NCBI RefSeq assembly: GCF_033568475.1
Contig: NC_133121.1
Location: 69,468,277 to 69,532,276, forward strand
Reading direction: 5' to 3'
Length of the DNA: 64,000 bases
From: Henckelia pumila
Lineage: Eukaryota > Streptophyta > Magnoliopsida > Lamiales > Gesneriaceae
Position 1 is the stretch's first letter; each line of letters opens with the position of its first letter. The notes under the pieces were generated by a model. The model was not told the DNA's origin. It was given only the letters and a program-made list of their open reading frames with translations, and did no database searches. This document shows, one piece after another, positions 49,823 through 60,770 of this stretch. A program made the position numbers and the translations under genes.

Positions 49823-51684
49823 TGAAAGAGTGGGTGCCCAGTGAGCCAACTTGTGGCTATGGGCTTTGATGACTCTTTGTACAAACGATCTTTTGTTTAA
49901 TATAATCTACACTTTTATTAATGGCAATGACTTTATCTTTCTTCATATTGTTATATTATGATATACTATTGTTGTTTTGATAAAGACCTTGAATATACTA
50001 TAGTGTATGTAAGATGTGGTAGAACATGGGGATGTCTATCATGAAATACATCTTATAGTCACTGTATATTCTAAACTGTTCCTAGTCGATTGAGTCGTCC
50101 GATAATAAGGATAAGGATCGCTCGAGTTTGAGACTAGCATTTGCGATGCGGAGTACCACGTTTCATTGGTAGGGAACATGGAGATGTTCGAAGCATGCAA
50201 ATGGATATTCATAGGATGAATAATCGAACTACCCTATGCGGACTTTCCAAGTGGTTATCACTTATCGAGTGGATAAAGTCCGCGGTTTTGGTTGTACACC
50301 ATTAGTCCTTACTACTTGAAACATCATGGAGACTCTATATGCTAGTACTGTGCTTTGACCCGTTTACCGACTCTATGGGGGTCATCAGGTGTCGGGATTG
50401 GGTACAGTTACAACACATATAGGAGTCGATGCATTGTTGTCAAGGATTCACCACATACTTGCGAGTGTGGATATCCTATGCGATCTGAGGAGATATTAGT
50501 GTGACGAATCTCTGGCCAGAGTACTTGATATGATTTAAGAAATGGTTTCTTAGTAGCACATGCGATGTCACTAATTTGATCTTCAAGATGTATTGCATAG
50601 TTATCGAATCTTGAGCGACTCTCGATATACCAATGGTTGTTGATTCGATCGGGATATATGGATGAAGGGACCGTACTGTACGCTAACCAAAATCTACTGG
50701 TTCTTGTAGGCACTATCAGTGATACCTAGGGAATCATGGGGCGATGTTGCTAGGCGCTTTACCATGATTCGTTGGGCAAGTCGGAAATCGTTGTTCCGAG
50801 TCACAAGGAGTTGTGAGCCCACGGCTAGCTGTATCCCTGAACCATTGAGGGTCACACAGTGTAATGGAGTTTTAATCCCCGTTGAGATAGTTAAATTTAA
50901 AGAGTTAAATTTAATGAATAAAGAAGTTGGACTTATTAAATAAGAGTAAGGGAGTAGGATTTCCTAAAATAACATGGGGATGTACATTTTTGGAAACCAC
51001 TGAATTCGGATTCAAGAAAATTTATCTTGACTTTAAAATGTGCAGAAATGGTTTCTGTGCACATTGGTAAAATCGGTTTATCAATTGGAGTCACGATGAA
51101 TTTTATATTAATTTCTGAACATGCGGGCTTTGCTTGTCGGGCCTCAACTTATGACTAATGGGCCCTAAGGTGTTAGTGGCCTGCATTATAAATAAGTTAT
51201 TGCAGTACAGAAATTACACACAACTGGTCATAATTTTGAGAGCAAAATTTCGAAACCCTAGCCTCCTCTCAAGAATATTTCGGCCGACCCCTCCCTCTCT
51301 CTGTCAGAGAAATTCCGGTCTGTGATTTTGAATTGCAGTCTGGAATAAGCGAATCAAATTCGTTATTCTCTTCGCAGAAAACTTCTGATAGATTTTCTAG
51401 TGCAATCTATCAGAGGGATTAAACCTCCATTCGTGGACCTGATTGAAGGAGTTCATCGGTTCCAGGGAGAGACAACAAGAGCAGAGAAATCTGTTGGAGT
51501 CCAATAATCTCGATTCGAGATTGAAGGTAAAATTTAATAATTATTATTTAAATTTTACACACACTTATAATTTAATCGTTGAACGGTTGATACCCACAAT
51601 ATGGAATTGTTCCATAATAAAATTTTTAAACTTCCGCTGCACCGGGTATCAATCGTGATTGATCTGAACGCCAGTTTTCCAACA
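49823..51684 (+). repeat. solo LTR of the copia family
   Basis: Reads TGAAAGAGTGGG to TTTTCCAACA, the reverse complement of the Copia-3-type LTR, so its transcription direction is +. It is flanked by a perfect 5-bp TSD AGTTT (49818-49822 and 51685-51689). A TATAAATA box lies at 51187-51194. No internal sequence is attached, so it arose by LTR-LTR recombination after insertion into Gypsy-B. Confidence 0.95.
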
Positions 51685-53624
51685 AGTTTGAAGGTAATGT
51701 GAGAGATAGAGACTGTATTGTGCTTGATTTGTCAGATTATGACTGAATTATCGGTTTAGATATGTTAACCAAGTACAAGGATGTCGTAGATTGATTCAGA
51801 AAGTATGAGATTCAGAACTGAATTGATAAAAGGATGGGAATTCTACGATAAGAGTTTGAAATTTTGAATTTCTTTGATATCTATCTATCTATTTGTGAAT
51901 CGAGGATTGCAGAAAGAGCAAGGGAATTATTTATTATGAAACAGATATAATGAAAGCTAGTCCAAAATTGACTAATCTGTCAATGGTTAGGTAATTACTG
52001 ATATGTTCCAGATGAAATTCTTGTATTACTTTCAGTCTGTGAGATGGACTTCGATATGTAACTGATGTCAGGTATCTTATTGACTTCGAAAGTACCTTTT
52101 AGAATGGCACCAACAGAACTGCAAGAATTGAAAGAAATACAGACCAGTGAGATTTTGGGCTAATGATCAGAAATTGAATAAGGCCACAATGATGACTTGC
52201 TATTGTTTGCCTTGACTAGCTGATTGATTTGAGCAGTTACAGAATTTATCGATTCTAATAGATGAGAAATGAATGCAGATGTGATAGAATTCTTGGTTCT
52301 AAAGCCTAAACTGTCAATTAATTAGACTGAGCGAGATCAATTGAATGCTTTATGAACATATTTGTAGTTCAGAATCGAAAGAAGATTAAATGCCGTTGAA
52401 TTTTATTCTGAAAACTATCTATATTGGTATGAGATTGTGGTATCGTATTTGATAGTTCTTACAGATAGCATGATACGTTGTATTTGACGTTATACAATAT
52501 GATGAAATAGCTAGGATCTATATAAGAAATGTTATTCCTTGCTATGAAAAATTGTCAAAAGGGTTTGCTTCTGGAATTGATATGACTCGATGATGTTGCA
52601 AAGATGTTGAAATCTACTGTGCCAGAGTACTATTTTGAGTTGTATGGTACTGATGCGCTATTGATCGTTTTGAGTTTGCGATTTACCTAAGTAGATTTCG
52701 ACAAATAAACGAATATGCAATATTGGTTATGCTACGGATAGGAGAGGATAGCTGTAAAAGAAGTTAATGACATGATGAGATGACAAGAAGTATTAAAAAT
52801 CTATTGTCAAGTTAGAGACTTTAGATTTATTTGATAGACTGTGGCATCGATTGTCAGATATTTTTGAGTAATTTGTTGTATGTGATTCCATTCTACCATC
52901 CTCTTATCGATGGATTGTCTGAATTGACTATCCAAAAGTTGAGGAGATGCTCAGAATCCTAATACCTTATTTGGTATTAGCTGACTAATATTGCCACTTG
53001 GAGATGGTAATTTCTGGAACAGCTATCAGATTGTTTTTTTTATGTGTCGCAATGAAGGTAGAGAACGAGAAGCTTTTTCAGAACAGAATGAAGATAGTTG
53101 ATGATCGAGAAGCAAAACATACGCAGATTAGACACCGATTTTGTGTTTTGAACAGGGAGATTGAGTATGTTTGCAAATTCTTTGATTTCGAATGTATTGT
53201 TTGATTTAACAAGCGACGACTATTATCTCCGAGAATTGTTGAATCCGATGACACTTCTGAAGAAATAGGAAATCTTGTCTGTTGACTTTTATTTCCTCCA
53301 TTTCTATCTGATATTCGCGACATATTAGAATAAGACTTCTTATGTACTTCAGTCAGATGGAATTGAGTTTGACGAGACATTAATCTATGTCGAGCAAATG
53401 ATATGACTATTTGATAAGGAAGAAAAGCAAGTCAGATTTGAATCAGTGGATTCGTCGTAGAACTGAAGAAGTTATTGAGAAGATGAATCTGATATGAGTC
53501 AGGGTTATTCTGAGTTATTCTCCTGATCTGAGTTCTTATTCAGTATTTCTCCTATTCTATATCTTATGTGCGTATCGATTGCAAGAGATTTCGAGGACGA
53601 AATCCGATCTTAGAGGGAGAGAAT
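51685..53624 (+). pseudogene. decayed pol of Gypsy-B
   Basis: Fragments are recognisable in one frame: RDCIVLDLSDYD-stop-IIGLDMLTKYK (protease end) near 51700-51800, and MAPTELQELKEIQ (start of RT) near 52105. Many stops look like C-to-T or G-to-A changes, and much of RT, RNase H and integrase cannot be followed. The final 80 bp contain TTTCGAGGACGAAAT and the PPT AGAGGGAGAGAAT next to the 3' LTR. Confidence 0.65.
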
Positions 53625-55738
53625 TGTAAGGCCCGGAATTACTTGAGTTAATCCGGAAATTATTTAATTTTAATCCGAGTATATTTAATTTGAGAATTTT
53701 GGAGTTTTGAATTAAATTCTAATATTCTTAAATTATTTAGGATTGAAATTGAATTAAAAATATTTGTCGAGGACCGATTTGCAATTAAGAAAGACTTGAG
53801 GGGCCAAAGTGCAAATATGAGAAAATGACTTGGACACTTGTCTGAATATGAATTTAAACGTGTACTCACCATATTTCTTCAGAATTGCAGCTGCAACTTC
53901 AGCAAGGAATCGAGAACCCTTCTTCCCAAGTGCAATTCTTGATCTTCAATCTTTAATAACTTTTGCTCCGGTTGTCTGAATTCAATTTCGAAAAGAGTTC
54001 CGGACTCCTCACAAGAAGGGCTATCTATTGATTTTACAATCAAGATACGTCAAATCGAGAATCCCGACTTCGAAACCGGTAGAAGAAAGAACAAGATTTG
54101 GGAGCAGAGTTTGATAGCCTTGAAGAGCTTGAAACCAAGACAAGAAATGTATAAACCAACATCGAACCACGGGATATATAACTCGAGTTAGATTGACTTG
54201 AGTTTCCCTAAACCACATACTTATTTGTTTCTTGTTGGAATTTATTTATTTTCAAGTCCATAGATATATGTTCTTGATTGTTTAATTGATAGATGAATTG
54301 TATGAGATAGATGATGGCATAGATAGATAAGTCTATTGCCTTTCCTTGCTAGATTAGCTTGTCTCTTGTAGGTGGCTTAGATTAATGCTTCTAGAATTGG
54401 TTGCATCTTGATAAGCCACTAGATCTTAAAGAGTTGAAGGCGGATGTGCCATGTCTTAGGAAGGCAGATGTGCCAAATTACCGAATGTTTGGACTTGTAT
54501 CGATATGCGTAGGAGTAGATCGACTCCTATGACCGAAGATCGATATAGTGGAACAAAGTTTGGGAATAAGAACGTACCGCCTCCTCGAATGGGAGAGTAG
54601 GTGGGAGATTTGTTGCGTTCTTATTCAAACCGGGATCCCTAGTTGAGAGTTGAGAAAATAGTCAAGTCTTGGTCTAGAGTTAAGACTAAGAGTCAAGATC
54701 AAGAAGTCATACAAAAACAAAAGTAGAGTCAAGACTAAGACACTACTTAGATTTGATAAATGACTTTGTGTGGCTGATTATGTTATGCTTTGAATATAGC
54801 ATGTTTTTGTGCTACGCTTTGATTTATAGCATGCATTTGTTATATGCTTTGAATTATAGCATGTATTGTGGTTCATGAATATTTTTATGAATTAGTTATG
54901 ATAGTAATTACACTTGAACTCAATAGCATGCTATATGTTGCTTATACTGGGAAATGTATTTCTCACCGGAGATATCCGCCTGTTGTTGTGTTTGTATGTG
55001 TGCATGACAACAGGTAGTTCGGGATCAGGACAGAGGCGAGCAGGAAGAACAGAGATTGAGAGTTAGAGTGGAGATCCGAGTTTAGATGTTCATTGTGTTG
55101 TCAATGTTTAGTGTAAACACTAGAAGCATGATTATGTTGTAGCTACTATTACCAAGACTTATTGTCTATCATGTTGTTGTGTTGTTGATGTTCATAGGAT
55201 ATAAATGAGGATTGTAAATTCTTAAGACAACATGTTGTAGCCTCATGATTCTAGTATGAGGCTTTATTCTAGTATGGTGATCCTGTTCCTCTTTAACTAT
55301 ATCATGTTATAATGCATGTTAGCCTATGATTATGTATAGATTATACATGAGATGATGCTAAATGGAAAAGAATGGAAGGGACACAATTTTGACAGCAAAA
55401 GATCTTCTGTTTTTTTTTCTGCACAATAAGCCCGCTCGATCGGGTGATTATCACCGATCGAGCGAGGCCCTTATATTGGAAACAGTGAGTGAGCATTTTG
55501 GGCTCGCTCGATCGGTGAAGATTAGCCGATCGAGCGAGGCCAAAATATTCCCAACCCGAGAAGTTGGCTTCAGGGCTCGCTCGATCGGGTGTTTTTCACC
55601 GATCGAGCGAGGTGCTCCAATTTTTTTAAAAAAAAAATTTTTTTTTGTTTATTTTATTTAGTCATTGATGCTTGACTAATTATTATTATTATTTGGTTAA
55701 TTGTATTGAAATGAGAGATTATTACTCGGATCCTCACA
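53625..55738 (+). repeat. 3' LTR of Gypsy-B (uninterrupted)
   Basis: A complete 2114-bp LTR, TGTAAGGCCCGG to GGATCCTCACA. It contains the empty site of Copia-3 at 55088-55107 and three CpG hairpins at about 55431-55468, 55501-55540 and 55574-55613. Confidence 0.92.
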
Positions 55739-56173
55739 ATGAACCATTGCTGAGCTGGCCTAACCAAGGTAGTGAGGAAAACCCGGCATTTGATTGCATC
55801 CGAATATCTGTGTAATAAGGCTGCATTTTCGAATCTCCCCGCTCTTCCGGATCCGAGCTTCCATCCTAATCCCCTATAATGGGCTGCTTAAAATTCGCAG
55901 GGAGCTCTTCATCTAGAATAGCCCGGGAAAAAAGACTTTCGCTCTGCGACGACCCAGGACGACCTCTGAACTGCCGACCTAACCTCCTAATTTCCTCCCA
56001 CATTGCATCCATTTGGTTCGGCTGACCTCCTGGTGGAGGAGGAGTTGGTGGATTCTAATTAAGGGTCGTTTGTACTATTTGGGTGATAAAATGGCTGAGC
56101 TAATTTACAGTCATGTCAGCCACATTTCTTGCTCTTCTTTCTCTTCCTGCCATATCCACGTCTTAACTCAAAA

Positions 56174-56191
56174 TTTCCACAGACAGCGCCA
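56174..56191 (-). other. primer-binding site of the Tat-like element
   Basis: The - strand reads TGGCGCTGTCTGTGGAAA, resembling the TGGCGCCGTCTGTGGGAA site common in this lineage. The matching tRNA was not determined. Confidence 0.65.
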
Positions 56192-56193
56192 AT

Positions 56194-57114
56194 TGATATA
56201 TATTAATAAAATGATCTCCTTGGATGAGCTAACTAGCCGAGATAATGAAACTCCTCCAACGGATGATGAGCTGCTGCTGACCTGAAACCACGAACAAGAG
56301 TGTTAAGGGGGGCCGAAAGGTGTTTCAGTGTATCCCCTCAGATGCTCAAGTCAGATGCTAGGATAGCGAAATATAGAGAGTGGTGTGTGCACTCGAGTGA
56401 AATTGGAATTCAAATAATGAAAGTGAACCTGGTATTTATAGGAGAGTGCTCAGGATTTTATGCTTACCTTTCTTATCAAGAACCCAAGAATCTCGGGATC
56501 ACAATCCCGAATATCTAGGCTGAGATCTCTCCCAAATCTTGTCTGACAAAGGAAACATTGATATGCTTAATCTGAGCTGAACTGCCATCATAAGGATAAT
56601 ATGCTATTACCTTCAAGAGACTAATAGATAGGGTAGTGAATGAGTTGTTGCTGAACTCCTAAGCTCACCATAAATGACTGATCCTAACATCTTAGCTAAC
56701 CTACTTAGGTTGCTGAATCAACCTGCTAAGTTAGCTTTCTGATAGAGTAAGAGTGGGAGAGCCTTGTTGAGCTTTCCTGAGCTTTCACGATACCGAACCG
56801 ATCTCAAAACTGATGCTCTAAACCAATTGGTGAAGAAGCTTGACCCGATTAATATGGAGAGAGAGTTTGGCCGAGCTCCCGAGCTCCCGAGCTGAGCTCC
56901 CTAGGCCGAGCTCCCGAGCTGACCTGAGTAATATGGAGAGAGAGCTTGGCCGAGCTCCCGAGCACCCAAGGCCGAGCTCCCCGACCTGAAAATATGGTGA
57001 AGGAGCTTGGTCGAGCTCCCGAGCTGAGCTCCTTGAGCTGACCTTAGTTTGATAGTGAGAGTCCTTGAGCTTAGGGTCATCGATGAGCTGAGCTAATATC
57101 CTCCCGGGATATCA
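56194..57114 (-). repeat. 5' LTR of the Tat-like element
   Basis: Edges are inferred from TGATAT...ATATCA termini and the PBS position. It holds about three degenerate 60-80-bp repeats starting AATATGG (56851-57060) that are dense in GAGCTC. Confidence 0.6.
56851..57060. repeat. GAGCTC-rich tandem repeat in the Tat LTR
   Basis: Three units beginning near 56851, 56930 and 56991. The 6-bp palindrome GAGCTC occurs repeatedly, usually as CCGAGCTCCCGAGC. Confidence 0.75.
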
Positions 57115-57393
57115 AATCCAATAATAGAAATCAAAACATATTATTTTCTAACTTTAAAAATGATTTTAAAGAATAATTGTTCAAACACATATTTATTATT
57201 AATTTTTTTTAAAAAAAAACACTTTTATAAAAAAAATTTATAAGTAAATATCCAAACGAATCCTTAACTTGGTAAATTTCAAATCCACATTTTCGACTTA
57301 ATGTATTTTTCATTACATGCCACAAACTATATATCATTTCAAATAAAAATATTTTCAACTGAGCGAGACTTGTTCGATTCGGAATTTAATAAA
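57115..57393. other. AT-rich intergenic sequence
   Basis: No gene, RNA or clear repeat seen; long A/T runs only. This is where host DNA starts, right of the LTR nest. Confidence 0.6.
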
Positions 57394-57405
57394 AACGGAT
57401 TCAAT

Positions 57406-57513
57406 GTTTTTTTTTTATTACAAAGGGGGAGGAGGGATTCGAACTAGATTCTCTGTCAATTGACGCTTGATGGACAGATGAGACCAATTAGACTACAAAC
57501 TCGGTCTCAAATT
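57406..57513 (-). mobile_element. short tRNA-derived SINE
   Basis: On the - strand it starts with a tRNA-like head (box A-like TAGTCTAATTGG; box B GTTCGAATCCC) and ends in an A-rich tail (the T-run at 57406-57418 on +). It is flanked by the perfect 12-bp repeat AACGGATTCAAT (57394-57405 and 57514-57525). No cloverleaf with a proper acceptor stem is seen, so it is not a working tRNA gene. Confidence 0.78.
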
Positions 57514-57525
57514 AACGGATTCAAT

Positions 57526-58094
57526 ATTAAATTAATGTGCATTAATTTGATTTACATCATTTAAAAAAAGGTAACAATTTATTTTTTTAATTACATGAAT
57601 CTTGATTATAAGTTGCGCGTTAATTCTAACAATAAGAAAATTTAATCCTTCGATAAAAAAAAAATCATTAGCATTTGCTGCATGACTAATACTATCTGTT
57701 ATATTACATTGAGTGGAAAAAAAATCAAAATTCGATAATTTGTCGATGATTGAATAATTACATTATAAATTTGAAATTTTCAATAAATTTAAATTAATTT
57801 TTTTTGGCAGCAAATTATTAACCACGTTAGTAACTCGTGAAGAGCATATGAATTTTTCTAATGATGATTATGCATCTCTATGTGCCCTCTTTGTAACAAG
57901 CACGCCCCTTGTAAAACTTAGTCTCGTATTATATCAAATCTAAAAATAAAAGTATATATATATATACATACCGACATTTTATTGTGAAAAATATTATTTT
58001 ATGGAGAAAAATGTTAATGAAATTCTCTACTCATTGTTGTAGGAAGAGGCAATAGATAGTGGTAGTGGATACGATTGCCCCAAATCCTATATAT
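57526..58094. other. AT-rich intergenic sequence
   Basis: No gene seen. Contains a short (TA)n run at about 57953-57966. Confidence 0.6.
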
Positions 58095-58112
58095 GAAAAC
58101 GAGGTCTCAATC

Positions 58113-58369
58113 GCCCACAGGGGCATAGGCGAGTTGGTAAGGCCTGATGTGATGTGGGAAAAAATTCTCCAGTGTTGCGGGTTCGATCCTCGTGTGGAGC
58201 ATATTTCCTGCTGAAATATTGTGGGGGTATGCTCTGGGGATTGGGCCATGTGCTCCCTCCTTCAAGTCCCTGCCGCTCGTGTACATACCTCGATTTACCC
58301 TCCGCATGAGCCAATGAACATCTGATTCATGTGGAATGGGGTCCCCTTCGGGGACAACCCTTTATTTTC
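58113..58369 (+). mobile_element. tRNA-derived SINE with 18-bp TSD
   Basis: The head has box A-like GGCGAGTTGGTAAGG (58131-58145 region) and box B GGTTCGATCC (58180-58189). The 3' part includes the hairpin GTCCCCTTCGGGGAC and a TTTATTTT end. Perfect flanking repeats GAAAACGAGGTCTCAATC lie at 58095-58112 and 58370-58387. Length about 257 bp. Confidence 0.9.
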
Positions 58370-58420
58370 GAAAACGAGGTCTCAATCAAAATAAGTGACG
58401 GATGTTATTAATATATAAAA

Positions 58421-59187
58421 GAGAATTTAAGGATTCTAGCCTACTTCAAAACCATATTTTTAAAAATAGCCTTATTCATCAAATATTTTGCAATGTAGCC
58501 TTCCATGAATTTAAAATCCTAAAATACCCTTTTAAACATGTTCTAAATTAGTAGATTATATTACTATAACTCACTCAATAAATTAAGAGAGATTTACAAT
58601 ACTATATTTGGAAGAAAAAAAAATTGGCTCTTACCGAACCCCACAACTATATCAATGTATCAATCTATACTATCCAATTACTAGTTACTGCACGTAGATA
58701 AAACTCAAACAATTAGCTTTGTGTGATATACTTATCAATATTTCATAACAAAATATATAATGTGATATTCATCACGCATTTTCAATACTTTAAACATGAT
58801 ATAAAAACACATAAAAAATGATGCAAAAAGAAAAATAGATTACCTCCCGCGATTTGATTTGATGGTTGGCGGTGAGAGTCTGGGAGAGGGAGAAGGGAAT
58901 ATATATAATGAAATTTGTGACTTTTTCGATACACTAAAATAAAATATAAGAATAAATAAAAAATCAAAATAACAAAACATGAGATTTCGTATCTTGGATT
59001 TAATGTTTTGTTGGTGGCAGCAAAGAGAAAAAAATAAGAATGATAAATCGGTGATAGTAAGTGATAATAGGGTTTAAGGGATAAATTTGTAACTTGAGAT
59101 GATTAAAAGGCTAATTTGAAAAAATAACTAAATTAAGGCCAAAATTGATTATAGATACTTGTAGAAGGCCATTTTAAAAATTCTCTC
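58421..59187. mobile_element. Mutator-type MITE (non-coding)
   Basis: Flanked by the 9-bp direct repeat TATATAAAA (58412-58420 and 59188-59196). Imperfect terminal inverted repeats GAGAATTTAAGG... and GAGAGAATTTTTAAA... (reading inwards) each lead into a GGCC/GCC-containing stretch. A 9-bp duplication is the Mutator-like hallmark. Inside it is AT-rich without a plausible protein. Confidence 0.6.
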
Positions 59188-59196
59188 TATATAAAA

Positions 59197-60640
59197 TGCT
59201 TGGATTAATAAAGATGATGATTAAGAAGTCCACTTCGTCCATAGGGACAAAATTGTTAAATAACCCCACAAGCCAAAAGCGCGCGAATGGGAATGGGATA
59301 TTTATCATCAAACAAAAAATAAAAATAATTTATGTTTACCTCCTATTTATATTATTCAGATCAAAAAAATTATATATCGTTTGTAGATAATGGTGTCGTG
59401 CTTTAACTAATCAAATAAATATCTCGATAGAGGACAACGACCTCCTTTATTTTCTTATTGCAAACAGCATCAATTAATCGATAAACAAATCACGTTCGGA
59501 TTAAAATCCTTGAATTTGTTTTGTCCATTTCGGTTATCCCTTATTTTGTCATGGCTAGGCTCGATTAATCCAAATTGGGGATTAAAAAAATGCAAATATT
59601 AACATGGATGTGAGTCTCTTAGCTAGCTAGCCATATCCTAGATTGAAGCGAAATTTCATCAAATCCGAAAGGGCAAGGAGAGATACGTCATTTCACCATG
59701 AATGGCGTTGTCTGGTGGTTAAAAAGGGGGGATTGGGGGTGGGGGTGGAGGCGGTTAGGGCCAAGTAGGGAAGAGATGATGGGGATGTTTTCCTACTTGA
59801 GGACAAGACAAAGGCACATGGAGAAGGGATAGGGCCCTCTTTCAGCTCTTCTATAGTGTTGTGAGGTTGAGATGCTTCCTTTCCTCATCTATGTAGAGGG
59901 GCAATCTGGTCATTTCCTGCTTCCACACATTTTCCCCTCTTGCCACACGCACATATATATTTATATATTCCTTCAATTTAATTTTCATCATTTGTCAAAT
60001 ATGTATCATCTCAAAAAAGGACCCCTAGCTAAATTTGTCTAGTCAAAATATATGTCCTCTTAAGAAAATACCCCAACTAGTATTTACCTTTTGAAAAACA
60101 TGTCAATTGTGCAAATGCTTAATATTTTTGTATTTACACCCCACTAAAAGTTTCACCTAGTTTTAATTTTTGGTATCCTCCACATTTTACTTTCAACCTA
60201 CTATTTGTATAATTAATTATCATTTTTTCACAATCATAAAGTTGCCAAGGAAAAAAAAAAGCCTTCAATATTGGTAGAAAGAACCATCGGTATTTCGAGT
60301 ATGTTGTTTGAAACATATCAAGTATAAATGCTACCGTGTACAATTATGAGAGTTACACATGCATTGTATTACATATTCAATTTGAAATTACATCCATTCA
60401 CTTTATTTTGATCGTTTTTATATATTATTCGCGATGTGTAATCCATCAATATATATCCATCAATATTGTACGCATAACATGACCCAAATAAAATAATATA
60501 AGAAGAAAAAGAAATAAAGAATATGACAACAAATAAAGAAAATCACTAAAATTATCCTTCCAAAATGCACAGTCTACAAAAATACAAACAAAACAAATTA
60601 AAAAATCCACAAGTGAGTGGTGGTGAGTAGTCACCATCCT
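59197..60640. other. GA3ox upstream intergenic region
   Basis: No gene is supported. It contains a G-rich run (59726-59760) able to form a G-quadruplex, and otherwise AT-rich sequence presumably including distal promoter elements. Confidence 0.55.
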
Positions 60641-60650
60641 CCTCTATTTC

Positions 60651-60658
60651 TATATAAA
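60651..60658 (+). promoter_or_regulatory. likely TATA box of GA3ox
   Basis: TATATAAA after a pyrimidine-rich CCTCCTCTATTTC stretch, 209 bp before the start codon; transcription would begin near 60680. A second AT-rich candidate lies near 60718-60728. Confidence 0.55.
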
Positions 60659-60726
60659 CACAATAGACACCACCACAATCTCTTACACTACAATTTTCTA
60701 CAACATTTCCCACTCCAAATATATAT

Positions 60727-60756
60727 ATGCTTCGCCTATACACATCTTTTAACTAG
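60727..60756 (+). CDS. upstream ORF 1 in the GA3ox leader (9 codons)
   Basis: ATG to TAG encoding nine residues, inside the leader if transcription starts at the upstream TATA box. It could reduce initiation at the main start. Whether it is translated is unknown. Confidence 0.3.
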   Translation: MLRLYTSFN

Positions 60757-60770
60757 CTAGTACGAGGACT

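Larger units (their letters stand above)
36303..55738 (+). mobile_element. second Gypsy element (Gypsy-B), a tandem LTR relic hosting Copia-3 and a solo LTR
   Basis: Structure: a 30-bp LTR start (36303-36332) fused to an internal 3' end and PPT (to 36405), then an LTR (36406-37877 plus 47446-48087), PBS, gag, decayed pol, PPT, and a 3' LTR (53625-55738). The middle and right LTRs both total 2114 bp once Copia-3 and one TSD copy are removed. Gag and PPT features suggest a chromovirus-like Gypsy. The insertion splits Tat gag between QQWF and NLLQPSS; no clean TSD can be read. Confidence 0.85.
55739..57114 (-). mobile_element. Tat-like Gypsy element, 5' end (LTR, PBS, gag N-terminus)
   Basis: On the - strand: LTR 57114-56194 (TGATATCCCGGG to TATATATCA), a PBS-like TGGCGC site at 56191-56174, then gag beginning about 56050 (PPTPPPPGGQPNQMDAMWEE, LGRQFRGRPGSSQSESLFS, then ELPANFKQPIIGD) and ending at 55739 with PAQQWF, where Gypsy-B is inserted. 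Several stops are present. This is the outermost element of the nest; transcription would run away from GA3ox. Confidence 0.72.

Noticed and set aside
58120..58200. tRNA gene
   Set aside because: Boxes A and B are present but there is no plausible acceptor stem, and the unit is inside a 257-bp SINE with perfect TSDs.
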